The position numbers and the translations under genes were made by a program. DNA of 64,000 bases from Pseudomonadota bacterium. Lineage in GTDB: Bacteria; Bdellovibrionota; Bacteriovoracia; Bacteriovoracales; Bacteriovoracaceae. The stretch lies in the NCBI GenBank assembly GCA_027488375.1, contig JAIYBW010000002.1, positions 186,001 through 250,000 of the forward strand, in the 5' to 3' direction. Below the pieces are notes generated by a model. The model searched no databases and was not told where the DNA came from. It saw nothing but the letters and a program-made list of their open reading frames with translations. Positions 54,516 through 62,487 of the stretch are shown in pieces (within the stretch, counting starts at the first letter, position 1; every line of letters begins with the position of its first letter).

Positions 54516-55046
54516 TCATTGAATACAACTTCCCTGAAAATAGGACTCGCATCCTTTAGACGTTTTGAATTGTTCCCATGTCCAATGCTTTTCACCTTTA
54601 TCATAAGATTCTGGATGCCCATTTAAACATACGTAAGGTGCATTTTTGGTCAAACGATTCCAAATCTTTTCTAGTCCTTTACAAAATGCAAGCCCATAGG
54701 CTCGTCTCCCCCCGTAGGAATGTTTAGGCTTAGTATTCTTAACCTCTATTGAAAAAAGACAAAGATCGACAATGACACTGCCTGACCCCATAGGATCATT
54801 GTCTTTCCACGTTTCATATGTGAAAGAGACATCTTTGATTGGAAAACATTGCCATCTTCTATAAGCAGGTTGAAATTCGTTGATTCTATACGGAGTAGGT
54901 TTGGCATCTTCAATATCGACCAGTAAATCTCTCTCATTAAGAATCCCATAATCATCTGTTAATAAACCGTGAGGATATTTTTTTTGAAGAGGCGACTCTC
55001 CCCAAGCATGGGTCAAAAAGAGAATGTATAAAATGAATGATTTCAT
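54516..55046 (-). CDS. Secreted hypothetical protein of the island
   Basis: 176 aa with a short signal peptide (MKSFILYILFLTHAWG). The mature part is rich in Trp/Tyr/Lys (RRWQCFPIKDVSFTYETWKDND, GEKHWTWEQF) with several cysteines that could pair (WQCFP, VDLCLF, AFCKGL, PYVCLNG, KGCESYF). Begins one base after the stop of the lytic transglycosylase gene, so both are one operon and may act together on the cell wall. No family recognised; an inhibitor or immunity role is possible but unsupported. Confidence 0.6.
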   Translation of the reverse strand: MKSFILYILFLTHAWGESPLQKKYPHGLLTDDYGILNERDLLVDIEDAKPTPYRINEFQPAYRRWQCFPIKDVSFTYETWKDNDPMGSGSVIVDLCLFSIEVKNTKPKHSYGGRRAYGLAFCKGLEKIWNRLTKNAPYVCLNGHPESYDKGEKHWTWEQFKTSKGCESYFQGSCIQ

Positions 55047-55691
55047 TTATAGCCGCTCCTGCAATTTTTTATAGAATTGATTTAATTTTAAGCGAATCTC
55101 GGCTGGCTTTGCGCCTTTTTGATTTGTAATTCCTTTATACTCTTCAAGAGCATCCATCCAAGTTGCTCCCTTCTTCTTTCCTATAACAAGTCGATGTTTT
55201 CTGAAAAGCCATCTCGTTGCTGCAGCAATTGCGACACTTGGATCTCTAGCATCTTCTAGACTGATCTCAATGAAGTGATCTTTTATATCTTTTGAACGAG
55301 GACCTAAATAGCCCACTGTTTCTGGCATGATCTGCATGAGGCCAATAGCTTTGTGGTCTTTCGTAGGAGAAGGAGGATTTTCATTAAAACTGCTTTCCGT
55401 GGCCTTAAGTGCTTTCACATAGTTTGGATGTAGTGGAATTTCAGGCTTCAGAATTTCATTCCAGCGATGCAATTCCCAGTTTTCTCCGTCAAACTCGCTC
55501 TTTAATAATTTTTCAGCAGTTTTGATTTTTTCAGAGGTAATCTTCTTTCTTGTTTTAAAAACAATTTGATACTGATGATCTGATTCTTTTTTACTCATTT
55601 TAATAAAATGAAAGACTGTGGAATCATTTTTGTTAAAAACTTTTTCAAGTAATTTTTTTACTCTTTGCTTGTTCTCTTTAGATAAAAACAT
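55047..55691 (-). CDS. Lytic transglycosylase (SLT family), no signal peptide
   Basis: 214 aa. The SLT domain begins near residue 90: KALKATESSFNE holds the catalytic Glu (E99), IGLMQIMPETVGYLG is the GLMQI-x-P element, and DPSVAIAAATRWLF the later helix. It cleaves MurNAc-GlcNAc bonds. The N-terminal 85 residues are charged and show no signal sequence, unlike housekeeping Slt/Mlt proteins, so it may act in the cytoplasm, be released by lysis, or be exported unusually. The first gene of a two-gene leftward unit in the island. Confidence 0.82.
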   Translation of the reverse strand: MFLSKENKQRVKKLLEKVFNKNDSTVFHFIKMSKKESDHQYQIVFKTRKKITSEKIKTAEKLLKSEFDGENWELHRWNEILKPEIPLHPNYVKALKATESSFNENPPSPTKDHKAIGLMQIMPETVGYLGPRSKDIKDHFIEISLEDARDPSVAIAAATRWLFRKHRLVIGKKKGATWMDALEEYKGITNQKGAKPAEIRLKLNQFYKKLQERL

Positions 55692-55787
55692 ACTCTTTCC
55701 CTAGGGACATTAAATTACGTCCATTATACCTTCACTTGAACGAAGAAATATATATCCAAAAGGTGCCAGGTAAACGGGTCTTGCCAG

Positions 55788-56054
55788 TCACATTAAATCG
55801 ACAATTCTCTTGATCATCATCGGATGCCATTTTACCTTTCCATTCTTTGTAAGAATTTTTAAAGCCGTCATTCTTTGTGCAATTTGTCTGTAAGTTAAAC
55901 AATCGGCCCTGAAATCCTTTATGACCTCTCCGATCAGTCTCTCACCTTCGTGAGGGATCAGCTTCCCATCTCTTTTCTTGTACCCAAACTTCAACTGAGC
56001 AGGATTACCATAATTATGACCAGGGGCACGAAGCCGGACATCCGCCCGTTTCAA
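55788..56054 (-). pseudogene. Serine-recombinase-domain fragment
   Basis: 88 aa from a TTG, with 12 further open codons before an upstream stop. The sequence LKFGYKKRDGKLIPHEGERLIGEVIKDFR then LTYRQIAQRM and KNGKVKWHPMMIKRIV matches the 'recombinase' domain that follows the catalytic domain of large serine recombinases. The catalytic N-terminal domain and C-terminal part are missing. It lies 120 bases inside the distal island repeat, where an integrase gene would be expected. Most likely a remnant; small stand-alone proteins of this kind also exist. Confidence 0.6.
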
Positions 56055-56189
56055 GTTCTTCAGGATAGAGCTGCGGGAGTGAACTAATGTCTAAAGAATG
56101 ATTTTTGATTGGAAGTTGAATGATATCTAAAAGATAGCAATCGGGAGTAAAAAGTTAGAGTGATGACCGTATGACCCGCCACTTTTTTT

Positions 56190-56873
56190 TCACCATCCAA
56201 TATTTTTTTTATCTCTAAAAAATTCTCCCGATGGTCCGTTTGCATCTAGATTACTTAGCCAGACTGCTGTTTCTGCACCTTTCTCTGGAGAGCGTGGGGC
56301 CGTCAATCCACCCATTCGAGTCCGCACCCATCCAGGGCACATGGAATTAATTTTTATATTTGATGGAAGTCCGTGAGCTATTGATTTTGTCAGGGCATTT
56401 AAAGCAGCCTTTGAAACAGAGTAACTGCAAGGTCCATGTAGTCCTTCATGAAAAGAGGCCCAACCGGATGAGATATTCACAATTCGGCCATAACCTGATG
56501 ACATCATACCCGGGAGAACGGTTTGAATGATTTCAAAAGGAGCAATCGTATTCACTCGGAGTGATTCATCTAATTTTTCAAAAGATAAATCTAGGATACT
56601 TTCCTGATGAAGAACTCCGGCATTATTAATAAGAACATCAATTCGATGATGATCCTCAAGAATACTTTGGAGAGAATTTTTTAACTCATCTCTATCAGTG
56701 AGATCTAGATGAACGGCAATAATATTTTCCCCTAAATTCTCCGTAGCTTTTTTGCCCTCATCAAGATTTCGTGAACCTAGCAAAATGATATCTTCTTTAT
56801 TTTTGGCGAGTTCCTGAACGATCGCCAGACCAATTCCTCTATTGCCACCTGTGACTAAAATTTTTCTTTGCAC
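56190..56873 (-). CDS. Short-chain dehydrogenase/reductase
   Basis: 227 aa. VTGGNRGIGLAIVQELA is the dinucleotide motif, VLINNAGVLH the NAG motif, VNISSGWASF the catalytic Ser and YSVSKAALN the Tyr/Lys pair. PGWVRTRMGG is the conserved C-terminal loop. Member of the classical SDRs; substrate unknown. Its stop codon overlaps the distal repeat of the tRNA-Asp island, showing that it was the tRNA's neighbour before insertion. Confidence 0.9.
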   Translation of the reverse strand: MQRKILVTGGNRGIGLAIVQELAKNKEDIILLGSRNLDEGKKATENLGENIIAVHLDLTDRDELKNSLQSILEDHHRIDVLINNAGVLHQESILDLSFEKLDESLRVNTIAPFEIIQTVLPGMMSSGYGRIVNISSGWASFHEGLHGPCSYSVSKAALNALTKSIAHGLPSNIKINSMCPGWVRTRMGGLTAPRSPEKGAETAVWLSNLDANGPSGEFFRDKKNIGW

Positions 56874-57027
56874 TCATTGTTCCTTTTTTATTCTTTGATC
56901 TCTATCTTAACACTTAAATCCTTGTTTTCCTGAGAATTAACCTCAATTTTTTAAATGTTTTTGGGCCCCCATCCGATAAGGTCAGGACTCATTTTTATGA
57001 TTTAACTTTATTCACAAAGGCGATTCA

Positions 57028-57846
57028 GTGAAAAAAATTTCGTGCCTACTCCTAGGGCTTTTTACAACAAGCATTCATGCGGTTTGCCCAGATGGGAAGA
57101 CCTATAAAGTCACACTTACTTTTGATGACGGGCCTCATGCAGTTCTAACTCCCAAGGTTTTAGATGTTTTAAAAGAAGAAAAAGTGCCAGGCACTTTTTT
57201 TGTTCTTGGTTCACATTTTGCTGGGGGAAAAGAAAATCCCAAAACTAAGACGGCTTACTCATTAGTTGAGCGAGCAAAAAAAGAAGGGCATTATATAGGG
57301 TCTCATACCTATGAGCATTTAAATCATCCTAGCTTTGGTGAAGAAACAATCAAAAAAAATATTCAAAGAACTAATCCTCTCCTGAAAGATTATCTAAGCC
57401 CGGTTTTGCGACTTCCTTATGGAGCTGGATCATTTAGATCATCAAATGCGACGATACAGAAAAAGAATGATTTTATCATGAAGACAGTTAAAGAAGCTGG
57501 CTTCTCTCATGTTGGATGGGATGTGGACACGAATGATTGGGATGCCAAGAAGCGCCCCACACTGCTGCCTACCATGCTCAAAAATATCTGTGCCACTAAA
57601 GGAGGAGTCATCCTCTTTCATGATATCCAGGCCTATACTGTTGAACATTTACAAGAATGGATTCAGGCCATCAAAAAAGAGGGCCATGAACTTGTTGCCC
57701 TTGATGATCCAAATCTTGGAGGAAGATTTAAGTTTTCTAATCTCAATACTCCTCTCCCACCAGAAGTTTGTGGAGATGGTGTAGCTCCTAAGGCCGTAAA
57801 GGAGCTCAATGATTCAGTCAATAAAGTTATAAAGAAAATGAAATAA
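57028..57846 (+). CDS. Secreted polysaccharide deacetylase (NodB domain, CE4)
   Basis: 272 aa from a GTG with AAGG upstream; signal peptide KKISCLLLGLFTTSIHA. CE4 motifs: TFDDGPHAVLTPKVL (motif 1, DD), GSHTYEHLNH (motif 2, H-x4-H zinc ligands), RLPYGAGSFR (motif 3), WDVDTNDWD (motif 4) and ILFHD (motif 5). It removes acetyl groups from peptidoglycan or chitin-like glycans in the periplasm; in Bdellovibrio, deacetylation marks prey walls. A 21-base palindrome lies in its codons for VPGTFF. Confidence 0.9.
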   Translation: MKKISCLLLGLFTTSIHAVCPDGKTYKVTLTFDDGPHAVLTPKVLDVLKEEKVPGTFFVLGSHFAGGKENPKTKTAYSLVERAKKEGHYIGSHTYEHLNHPSFGEETIKKNIQRTNPLLKDYLSPVLRLPYGAGSFRSSNATIQKKNDFIMKTVKEAGFSHVGWDVDTNDWDAKKRPTLLPTMLKNICATKGGVILFHDIQAYTVEHLQEWIQAIKKEGHELVALDDPNLGGRFKFSNLNTPLPPEVCGDGVAPKAVKELNDSVNKVIKKMK

Positions 57847-57857
57847 GAGGAATATAT

Positions 57858-58478
57858 ATGAAAAAGATTTCACTATTAACGCTAGCAAGTTGTCTCTTAA
57901 CAACCGCGGCGTGTGCCCAGGCCCCAGTTTTTACGACGCTTTCCTCGGCTGGAAGTAATATTTTTGCTGGGGTTAAACTTGAAAAACAAGGTATGGAACC
58001 TGAGACCTACCTCATGCAAGTCACAAGTGAGAAAATGTCATCCCAAAAAGTTCCGCTTCCGACGGAGCTTGCTCATAGGGAGATCGTAGGACTCTTTAGC
58101 ACTGATAATAATAAATTGCTGGTGATGACTCAAAGGACAGTGGAACAAGGAGACAAACCTCTTCTTCACACTTTTGATCCCGTCAAAAAAGAATGGAAAA
58201 AAATTGCAGAAGCTGAATGTCCATCATTTGCCAAAATTAAAATTGAACCTTCTGCACTGACTTTCAAATGCTCCGAAACAAATGAGAAGGGTGTAGAAGT
58301 TGTAAGTGATAAAAAAGTTAGTTTATCGGGTGTAAAACTAAAAGCTTCTGGAGAATTCACTCTTCCTTTTCAAAAAGTTGATCAAGATCAAGTTAAGGCA
58401 GAACTTCTTGGCGAAGCTTTTGAATGGAATCAACTTAAAGTTGGATTTAATAAAAAAGAAAAAGTCTTCACACCTTAA
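57858..58478 (+). CDS. Secreted hypothetical protein
   Basis: 206 aa with a signal peptide (KKISLLTLASCLLTTAACAQA). Mature residues form repeated beta segments (NKLLVMTQRTV, PLLHTFDPVKKEWKKI), which suggest a small beta-propeller or sandwich of extracellular sensor type. Twelve bases after the deacetylase stop with AGAGGAATAT upstream, so co-transcribed with it. No family recognised. Confidence 0.6.
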   Translation: MKKISLLTLASCLLTTAACAQAPVFTTLSSAGSNIFAGVKLEKQGMEPETYLMQVTSEKMSSQKVPLPTELAHREIVGLFSTDNNKLLVMTQRTVEQGDKPLLHTFDPVKKEWKKIAEAECPSFAKIKIEPSALTFKCSETNEKGVEVVSDKKVSLSGVKLKASGEFTLPFQKVDQDQVKAELLGEAFEWNQLKVGFNKKEKVFTP

Positions 58479-58481
58479 TGA

Positions 58482-59198
58482 TCACTGGTCTATTTTTCTA
58501 AGAATAAATTTGAGTTTCTCTAAATTATCCCCGAAATCTTTTGGGGATAATTTACTTACCTGAAACAAACTCGGCGAATCATAATGATGAATAATCATTT
58601 TCTCATAAAGTGACTTTGCCTTCTCAGGCCATAGGTCCAAATTTGAACTAAGGTCTCTCTTATTTAATCGTTGAAGCTCACGATAGACATCGGCCAATAA
58701 GACATCGATGGGGTTGAGAGGATCAAAGACTGGGGAGGTCACTTGATTCTTATCGTCCTTCACTAAGGAGAAAATATTTTTATGCGCTTTGAGCGTTTCA
58801 AGAAATGGCTTTTTAAATAGTAAGGGATGAAATCCACCTCTATCAACAAGAACATCATCAAAAACTCTTAAAATTTCTTTTATGTAGGTCACCTGAAAGG
58901 GATTAAAGTGAGGATCAGAAACATTCTCAAGGAGTAAACAACTCTTGGCCTCTGAAAAAAATAAGTTCTGCTCCCTTTCAAATTCGGGAATAATTTCAAA
59001 ATCAGAGATACTTAGTTCCGAAGAGATGGGTTGTGCCACTGGACTAGAAACTTGATCTAATAAATTCTCAAATCCCTCAAGTTCATTTTCACTAAAGGTA
59101 TCACCCAAAAGCTCTTGAAAATCATCTTGGTGCTGTTTTAAGAGGATTTCTAAGTCTTTGACCGGTAATTTTGTAAAAAAAGACAGTGATTGAAACAT
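58482..59198 (-). CDS. Hypothetical cytoplasmic protein
   Basis: 238 aa, acidic, no signal peptide or membrane segment. Helical composition throughout (KDLEILLKQHQDDFQELLGDTF, NPIDVLLADVYRELQRL). Not recognised. It lies 4 bases upstream of the methyltransferase gene's stop region on the same strand and converges on the secreted protein. A 12-bp inverted repeat lies in its last codons. Confidence 0.5.
   Translation of the reverse strand: MFQSLSFFTKLPVKDLEILLKQHQDDFQELLGDTFSENELEGFENLLDQVSSPVAQPISSELSISDFEIIPEFEREQNLFFSEAKSCLLLENVSDPHFNPFQVTYIKEILRVFDDVLVDRGGFHPLLFKKPFLETLKAHKNIFSLVKDDKNQVTSPVFDPLNPIDVLLADVYRELQRLNKRDLSSNLDLWPEKAKSLYEKMIIHHYDSPSLFQVSKLSPKDFGDNLEKLKFILRKIDQ
58521..58554. repeat. 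Inverted repeat in the 3' end of the hypothetical gene
   Basis: Arms TAAATTATCCCC and GGGGATAATTTA, perfect 12 bp, 10-base loop. It has no T-run on either side, so it is not an obvious terminator, but lies between converging genes and could slow polymerase or protect mRNA ends. Confidence 0.8.
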
Positions 59199-59202
59199 GA
59201 GC

Positions 59203-59799
59203 TTATTTTACGCCAATCCCACTTAAAAGTGAACTTAAGCCTTGATGTCCACGGCCCTCAAAAACTTCTTCCATTGAATCCTCTAGTTTTGTCCATTTGA
59301 ATAGAGGAAAGTCATGTAAAAGAATTTCTTTGGTGTAGAGCATTTGAGGATCTTTCGGGCCACCTGAATTATATTTTAATTGCTCCGGATTATAGGACTG
59401 GATGATAAACTGCCCACCCTCTTTAAGACTCGTATAAACATTTTTATGAATGAGCGCTCGAAGATCTGTCGGGAGATGACAAAAAATAGAAATAATAACA
59501 TCCCATTTTTTTTCACCAAAATTAAAATCTCTAAGATCACATACATTATAATCGATATTCGTTTTATGCTCTTGAGCAAGAAATTCAGCCTTCTTTTTCC
59601 CTTCCTCTGAAAGATCAACTGCCGTCACAGTATGGCCTAAACTTGCCAAGTAAACGGCATTTCTTCCTTCACCCTCACCAAGACAAAGAATTTTAGAATG
59701 AGGATGAATATTCGAGGCACTCTGTTTTAAAAAATGATTTGGACCTTTGCCATAAAAATAATCTTTTGATCCAAATCTTTCATTCCAAAAGTCTTTCAT
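59203..59799 (-). CDS. Class I SAM methyltransferase (TehB/thiopurine-like)
   Basis: 198 aa. WNERFGSKDYFYGKGPN at the N-terminus and ILCLGEGEGRNAVYLASLGHTVTAVDLSEEG (motif I and acidic loop) are typical of TehB-like and thiol methyltransferases. Later DVIISIFCHLP and GGQFIIQSYNPEQL follow the class I order. Seven bases downstream of the persulfide-dioxygenase-like gene on the same strand, which fits a role in sulfur or chalcogen detoxification. Confidence 0.82.
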   Translation of the reverse strand: MKDFWNERFGSKDYFYGKGPNHFLKQSASNIHPHSKILCLGEGEGRNAVYLASLGHTVTAVDLSEEGKKKAEFLAQEHKTNIDYNVCDLRDFNFGEKKWDVIISIFCHLPTDLRALIHKNVYTSLKEGGQFIIQSYNPEQLKYNSGGPKDPQMLYTKEILLHDFPLFKWTKLEDSMEEVFEGRGHQGLSSLLSGIGVK

Positions 59800-59806
59800 A
59801 GGGTCG

Positions 59807-60661
59807 TTATCCCAATTTAAGAGGTAATTTTAAGTAACTCGTGCCATTGGACTCAGCAGGCGGTAAGTGACCGGCAACAATATTAAATTGTAAACTTGGC
59901 AAGAGTAAGCGAGGAGCTTTTAATGTTTTATCTCTCGCCTCTCTAAATTGAACAAATTCATCTTTGGTCGTATTTAATTTTAATTGAATATTATTTGTTT
60001 TTGATTCTCCAATCGTCGTCCTATAGGCAAGTGCTCGCCCATTAGGTTGATAGTCATGGCCCACATAGACAATCGTCTCTTGTGGTAGCGAGTATAATTT
60101 TTTAATTGAATCAAAAAGCGTTGAGGCACTTCCCTTTGGAAAATCACAACGTCCAGTCCCATAGTCTGGCATAAATAGAGAATCTCCCGTGAAAAGAGAG
60201 TCTCCAATTAAAAAACTTGTACAAGCGGGTGTATGCCCAGGGGTAGGAATCGCCTTAATAGTCAGACTTCCGGCCGTAAAGACTTCATCATCTTTTATAA
60301 GATAATCAAAATCCTGACCATTTGGTTTAACATAATCAATGTGTAAGATGTTCTTAAAAACATCCTGAACAATTTTTATCCGTTCACTAATCGCCACTTT
60401 CGCCTGAGGGTATTTCTTTTTTAGTAACTGAGATGATGAGATATGATCCGCATGAGCATGAGTTTCTAAAATAAAAATGAGGTTTAAGCCATTCTCTTGG
60501 ATAGAATCCGTTAAACGCTGAAAAGAATGATCTGTTAACTTACCGGATGGTGGATCAAAATCCCAAACAGGATCAATGACAATCGCATCCTTAGTCGCTT
60601 CATCGAAAACGAGATAAGTCATCGTTGAAGTGTCTTGATCAAAAAAAGGGATGGTCTGCAT
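59807..60661 (-). CDS. MBL-fold persulfide-dioxygenase-like hydrolase (ETHE1/Blh-type)
   Basis: 284 aa. LETHAHADHISSSQLL is the MBL H-x-H-x-D-H metal site. IPTPGHTPACTSFLIGDSLFTGDSLFMPDYGTGRCDFPKGS is the ETHE1/Blh hallmark, and VYVGHDYQPNGR supplies the last His. Family members oxidise glutathione persulfide to sulfite in H2S removal. Divergent from the ArsR-rhodanese gene across a 67-base region with a dyad operator, the arrangement of bigR-blh operons. Confidence 0.9.
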   Translation of the reverse strand: MQTIPFFDQDTSTMTYLVFDEATKDAIVIDPVWDFDPPSGKLTDHSFQRLTDSIQENGLNLIFILETHAHADHISSSQLLKKKYPQAKVAISERIKIVQDVFKNILHIDYVKPNGQDFDYLIKDDEVFTAGSLTIKAIPTPGHTPACTSFLIGDSLFTGDSLFMPDYGTGRCDFPKGSASTLFDSIKKLYSLPQETIVYVGHDYQPNGRALAYRTTIGESKTNNIQLKLNTTKDEFVQFREARDKTLKAPRLLLPSLQFNIVAGHLPPAESNGTSYLKLPLKLG

Positions 60662-60669
60662 ATATTCCT

Positions 60670-60693
60670 TTATTCAATTGATTTATTGAATAA
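60670..60693. promoter_or_regulatory. Putative ArsR-family operator
   Basis: Perfect dyad TTATTCAAT-(6)-ATTGAATAA in the divergent region between the MBL gene (ATG at 60661) and the ArsR-rhodanese gene (ATG at 60729). It contains the ATTC...GAAT half-sites typical of sulfide-responsive ArsR repressors and lies so close to the MBL start that bound repressor would block it. Confidence 0.75.
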
Positions 60694-60728
60694 TACACCT
60701 TATACTCATTTTAGGCAAGGATGAATAC

Positions 60729-61403
60729 ATGAGTAAGACATTCGAAAAAGCAAAAGAAAGGCAACAATTCTTATTTGAGGAGCTTGCTGCCCAGCTTGAG
60801 GCTCTCGCCTCACCTGTAAGACTTAAAATCCTTCATTTTCTCACCCAAGCTCCTCACTCTGTGGAGCAATTGGCTTCAAAAATTGATCAATCCGTCGCCA
60901 ACACCTCCATGCATTTGAAAAAGATGCAAAGAGAGGGTCTATTAAAGACTGAAACACTGGCCCAAAAAAGAATCTATTCTATAGCCCACCCAAGTCTTCT
61001 TGGTTTTTGGGAAGAGATTCAAAATTTATCGAATGCCCATCATCCTGAGAACATTATTAATTCAAAAGAATTTTATGATGAGGAACTTGAGTTTCCAAAA
61101 AACGATGAAGAGATTGTAAAACTCATTAAGGCGAGAAAATTAACACTCCTCGATGTTCGACCAGAGGATGAGCTCCATGAAGCAGATTCAATTTATAAAA
61201 AATATGTCCTGCATATTCCTTCCTCAGAATTAAAGAAGCAAAAGAATCTTATCCCAACTTCTAGACCGATCATTGTCATTTGCAGAGGAAGAATGTGCGT
61301 CATGTCTCATGAGGTCACTTCACAACTCAGAAAATTAGGATTTGAAGCTTACAGAATTAATAAGAGTTGGTTTCAGCTTTCTCAAGATCTACAGGAGGTT
61401 TAG
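60729..61403 (+). CDS. ArsR-family regulator fused to a rhodanese domain
   Basis: 224 aa. Residues ~15-105 are a winged helix of ArsR type (LEALASPVRLKILHFL, SVANTSMHLKKMQREGLL). Residues ~130-222 are a rhodanese domain with the active loop ICRGRMCV, catalytic Cys flanked by a second Cys. The helix domain has no cysteines, unlike BigR/SqrR, so any persulfide sensing must use the rhodanese loop. It likely controls the divergent MBL gene and the thioredoxin gene two bases downstream. Confidence 0.9.
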   Translation: MSKTFEKAKERQQFLFEELAAQLEALASPVRLKILHFLTQAPHSVEQLASKIDQSVANTSMHLKKMQREGLLKTETLAQKRIYSIAHPSLLGFWEEIQNLSNAHHPENIINSKEFYDEELEFPKNDEEIVKLIKARKLTLLDVRPEDELHEADSIYKKYVLHIPSSELKKQKNLIPTSRPIIVICRGRMCVMSHEVTSQLRKLGFEAYRINKSWFQLSQDLQEV

Positions 61404-61404
61404 A

Positions 61405-61833
61405 ATGGAAAAAATCTATGCTGAGTGTTCAAAATGTCACGCCTTAAATAAAATAGATAAATCAAAAATAAGTGATAAAGTTCCAGTCTGTGGCAAATGC
61501 CAGGGAACGATTGAACTGCATGGGCATGTAGCCGAAGTTAATACAAATAATTTCCAGAAGATTCTCCAAAAAGCCGAGGGCCCTGTCCTTGTTGATTTCT
61601 GGGCGAACTGGTGTGGCCCATGCCGCAGTTACGGGCCAGAGTACCAAAAAGCATCACTTCAAAATCCAGATGCGGTTTTCTTAAAGATAAACACAGAGTC
61701 CGAGCAACAGCTTTCTGCCCAGCTCGGGATAAGAGGCATTCCCTGCACGATCCTATTTAAAAATGGTAAGGAAGTGAGACGTCAAAGTGGGGCCATGAGT
61801 GCAGAACAAGTTAAAATGTTTTTGAACCAGTAA
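61405..61833 (+). CDS. trxC: Thioredoxin 2 (TrxC-type, zinc ribbon plus thioredoxin fold)
   Basis: 142 aa from the ATG at 61405, with AGGAGG upstream; the track's longer N-terminus overlaps the regulator. CSKCHALNKID and VCGKCQGT form a two-CxxC zinc ribbon as in TrxC. Then FWANWCGPCRSYGP is the active site, and GIRGIPCTILFKNGK the cis-Pro loop with an extra Cys. It would reduce persulfides or other disulphides and supply electrons to the sulfur pathway. Converges on, and overlaps by 23 bases, the methyltransferase lipoprotein gene. Confidence 0.9.
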   Translation: MEKIYAECSKCHALNKIDKSKISDKVPVCGKCQGTIELHGHVAEVNTNNFQKILQKAEGPVLVDFWANWCGPCRSYGPEYQKASLQNPDAVFLKINTESEQQLSAQLGIRGIPCTILFKNGKEVRRQSGAMSAEQVKMFLNQ

Positions 61834-62485
61834 TAATATACTGATGCTCCAGAACATCTTTTCTCACTAAAAGATTTGTAAAACCCGCTTCTCTTAGTTC
61901 TTCTAGGACTAATTCGGCAGGAAGTCTTAAGTGCGCCGGTGGACCAAAAGATTTTTGACTTCCTTCCACGGGAGCAAAATCAACAATCATCAACAGACCA
62001 CCCTTTTTCAAAGCCCTTAGGACTTTCTTGAAATAATCAACTCTCTGATCGATATGGTGATAAGTATTACAACTAAAAATAATCTCATACAAATTTTCTT
62101 TTAAAACTGGATCATGGGTTTTCATGAGATGAGTTTTTAACTGTGGATGGTCTTGAGCCTTAAATCTTTTCTGAATATGCTCTAAAAATTTCTGATCCAC
62201 ATCAGCTGCCGTAACAAGGCCACCATGTTTTAAAAATTGAGAGGTAAAATACCCGCTGCCACTTCCCAGATCAACAATGTGTTTATTTTTTAGGTCACCC
62301 AATAACTGAATAATTCTTTCAGGCTTCTGCCACTCATCTCTCTTCGGATCATCAAACTCTGCGATCAGATGTTGGTGAGAATGACGAAGCATATGTTTAT
62401 TCGATTCATGTCCATGATGAGATGATGGATGCTTAGCTAAAGAACAGCTCATCAAAAATAATAAAACAAAGATCCTTATCAACAT
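61811..62485 (-). CDS. SAM methyltransferase with lipoprotein signal
   Basis: 224 aa from the ATG at 62485 (GGGA upstream; ATG at 62497 is the alternative). MLIRIFVLLFLMSCSLAKH is a lipoprotein signal, followed by a His-rich linker (HHGHESNKHMLRHSHQH). The methyltransferase core has HIVDLGSGSGYFTSQFL, VTAADVDQKFL, NTYHHIDQR and GGLLMIVDFAP. A SAM enzyme outside the cytoplasm would lack SAM, so either the signal is not used or the protein stays inner-side anchored. The linker might bind metals. Confidence 0.72.
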   Translation of the reverse strand: MLIRIFVLLFLMSCSLAKHPSSHHGHESNKHMLRHSHQHLIAEFDDPKRDEWQKPERIIQLLGDLKNKHIVDLGSGSGYFTSQFLKHGGLVTAADVDQKFLEHIQKRFKAQDHPQLKTHLMKTHDPVLKENLYEIIFSCNTYHHIDQRVDYFKKVLRALKKGGLLMIVDFAPVEGSQKSFGPPAHLRLPAELVLEELREAGFTNLLVRKDVLEHQYIITGSKTF

Positions 62486-62487
62486 TT

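Larger units (their letters stand above)
53060..56193. mobile_element. 3.1-kb genomic island at the tRNA-Asp 3' end
   Basis: The tRNA 3' end plus flank CCCGCCAC-T7-CAC (53060-53077) recurs as CCCGCCAC-T8-CAC (56175-56193). The distal copy overlaps the stop codon of the outside SDR gene, so removing one copy and the interior would rejoin the tRNA to its original downstream flank. The interior carries an M23 peptidase, an ORF6N protein, a secreted hypothetical, a lytic transglycosylase and, next to the distal repeat, a serine-recombinase-like fragment. No intact integrase is present, so it is probably no longer mobile by itself. Confidence 0.7.

Noticed and set aside
58378-58563. 61-aa plus-strand ORF across the end of the secreted protein gene
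   Set aside because: Out of frame with the secreted protein, no start signal; its end is the complement of the inverted repeat.
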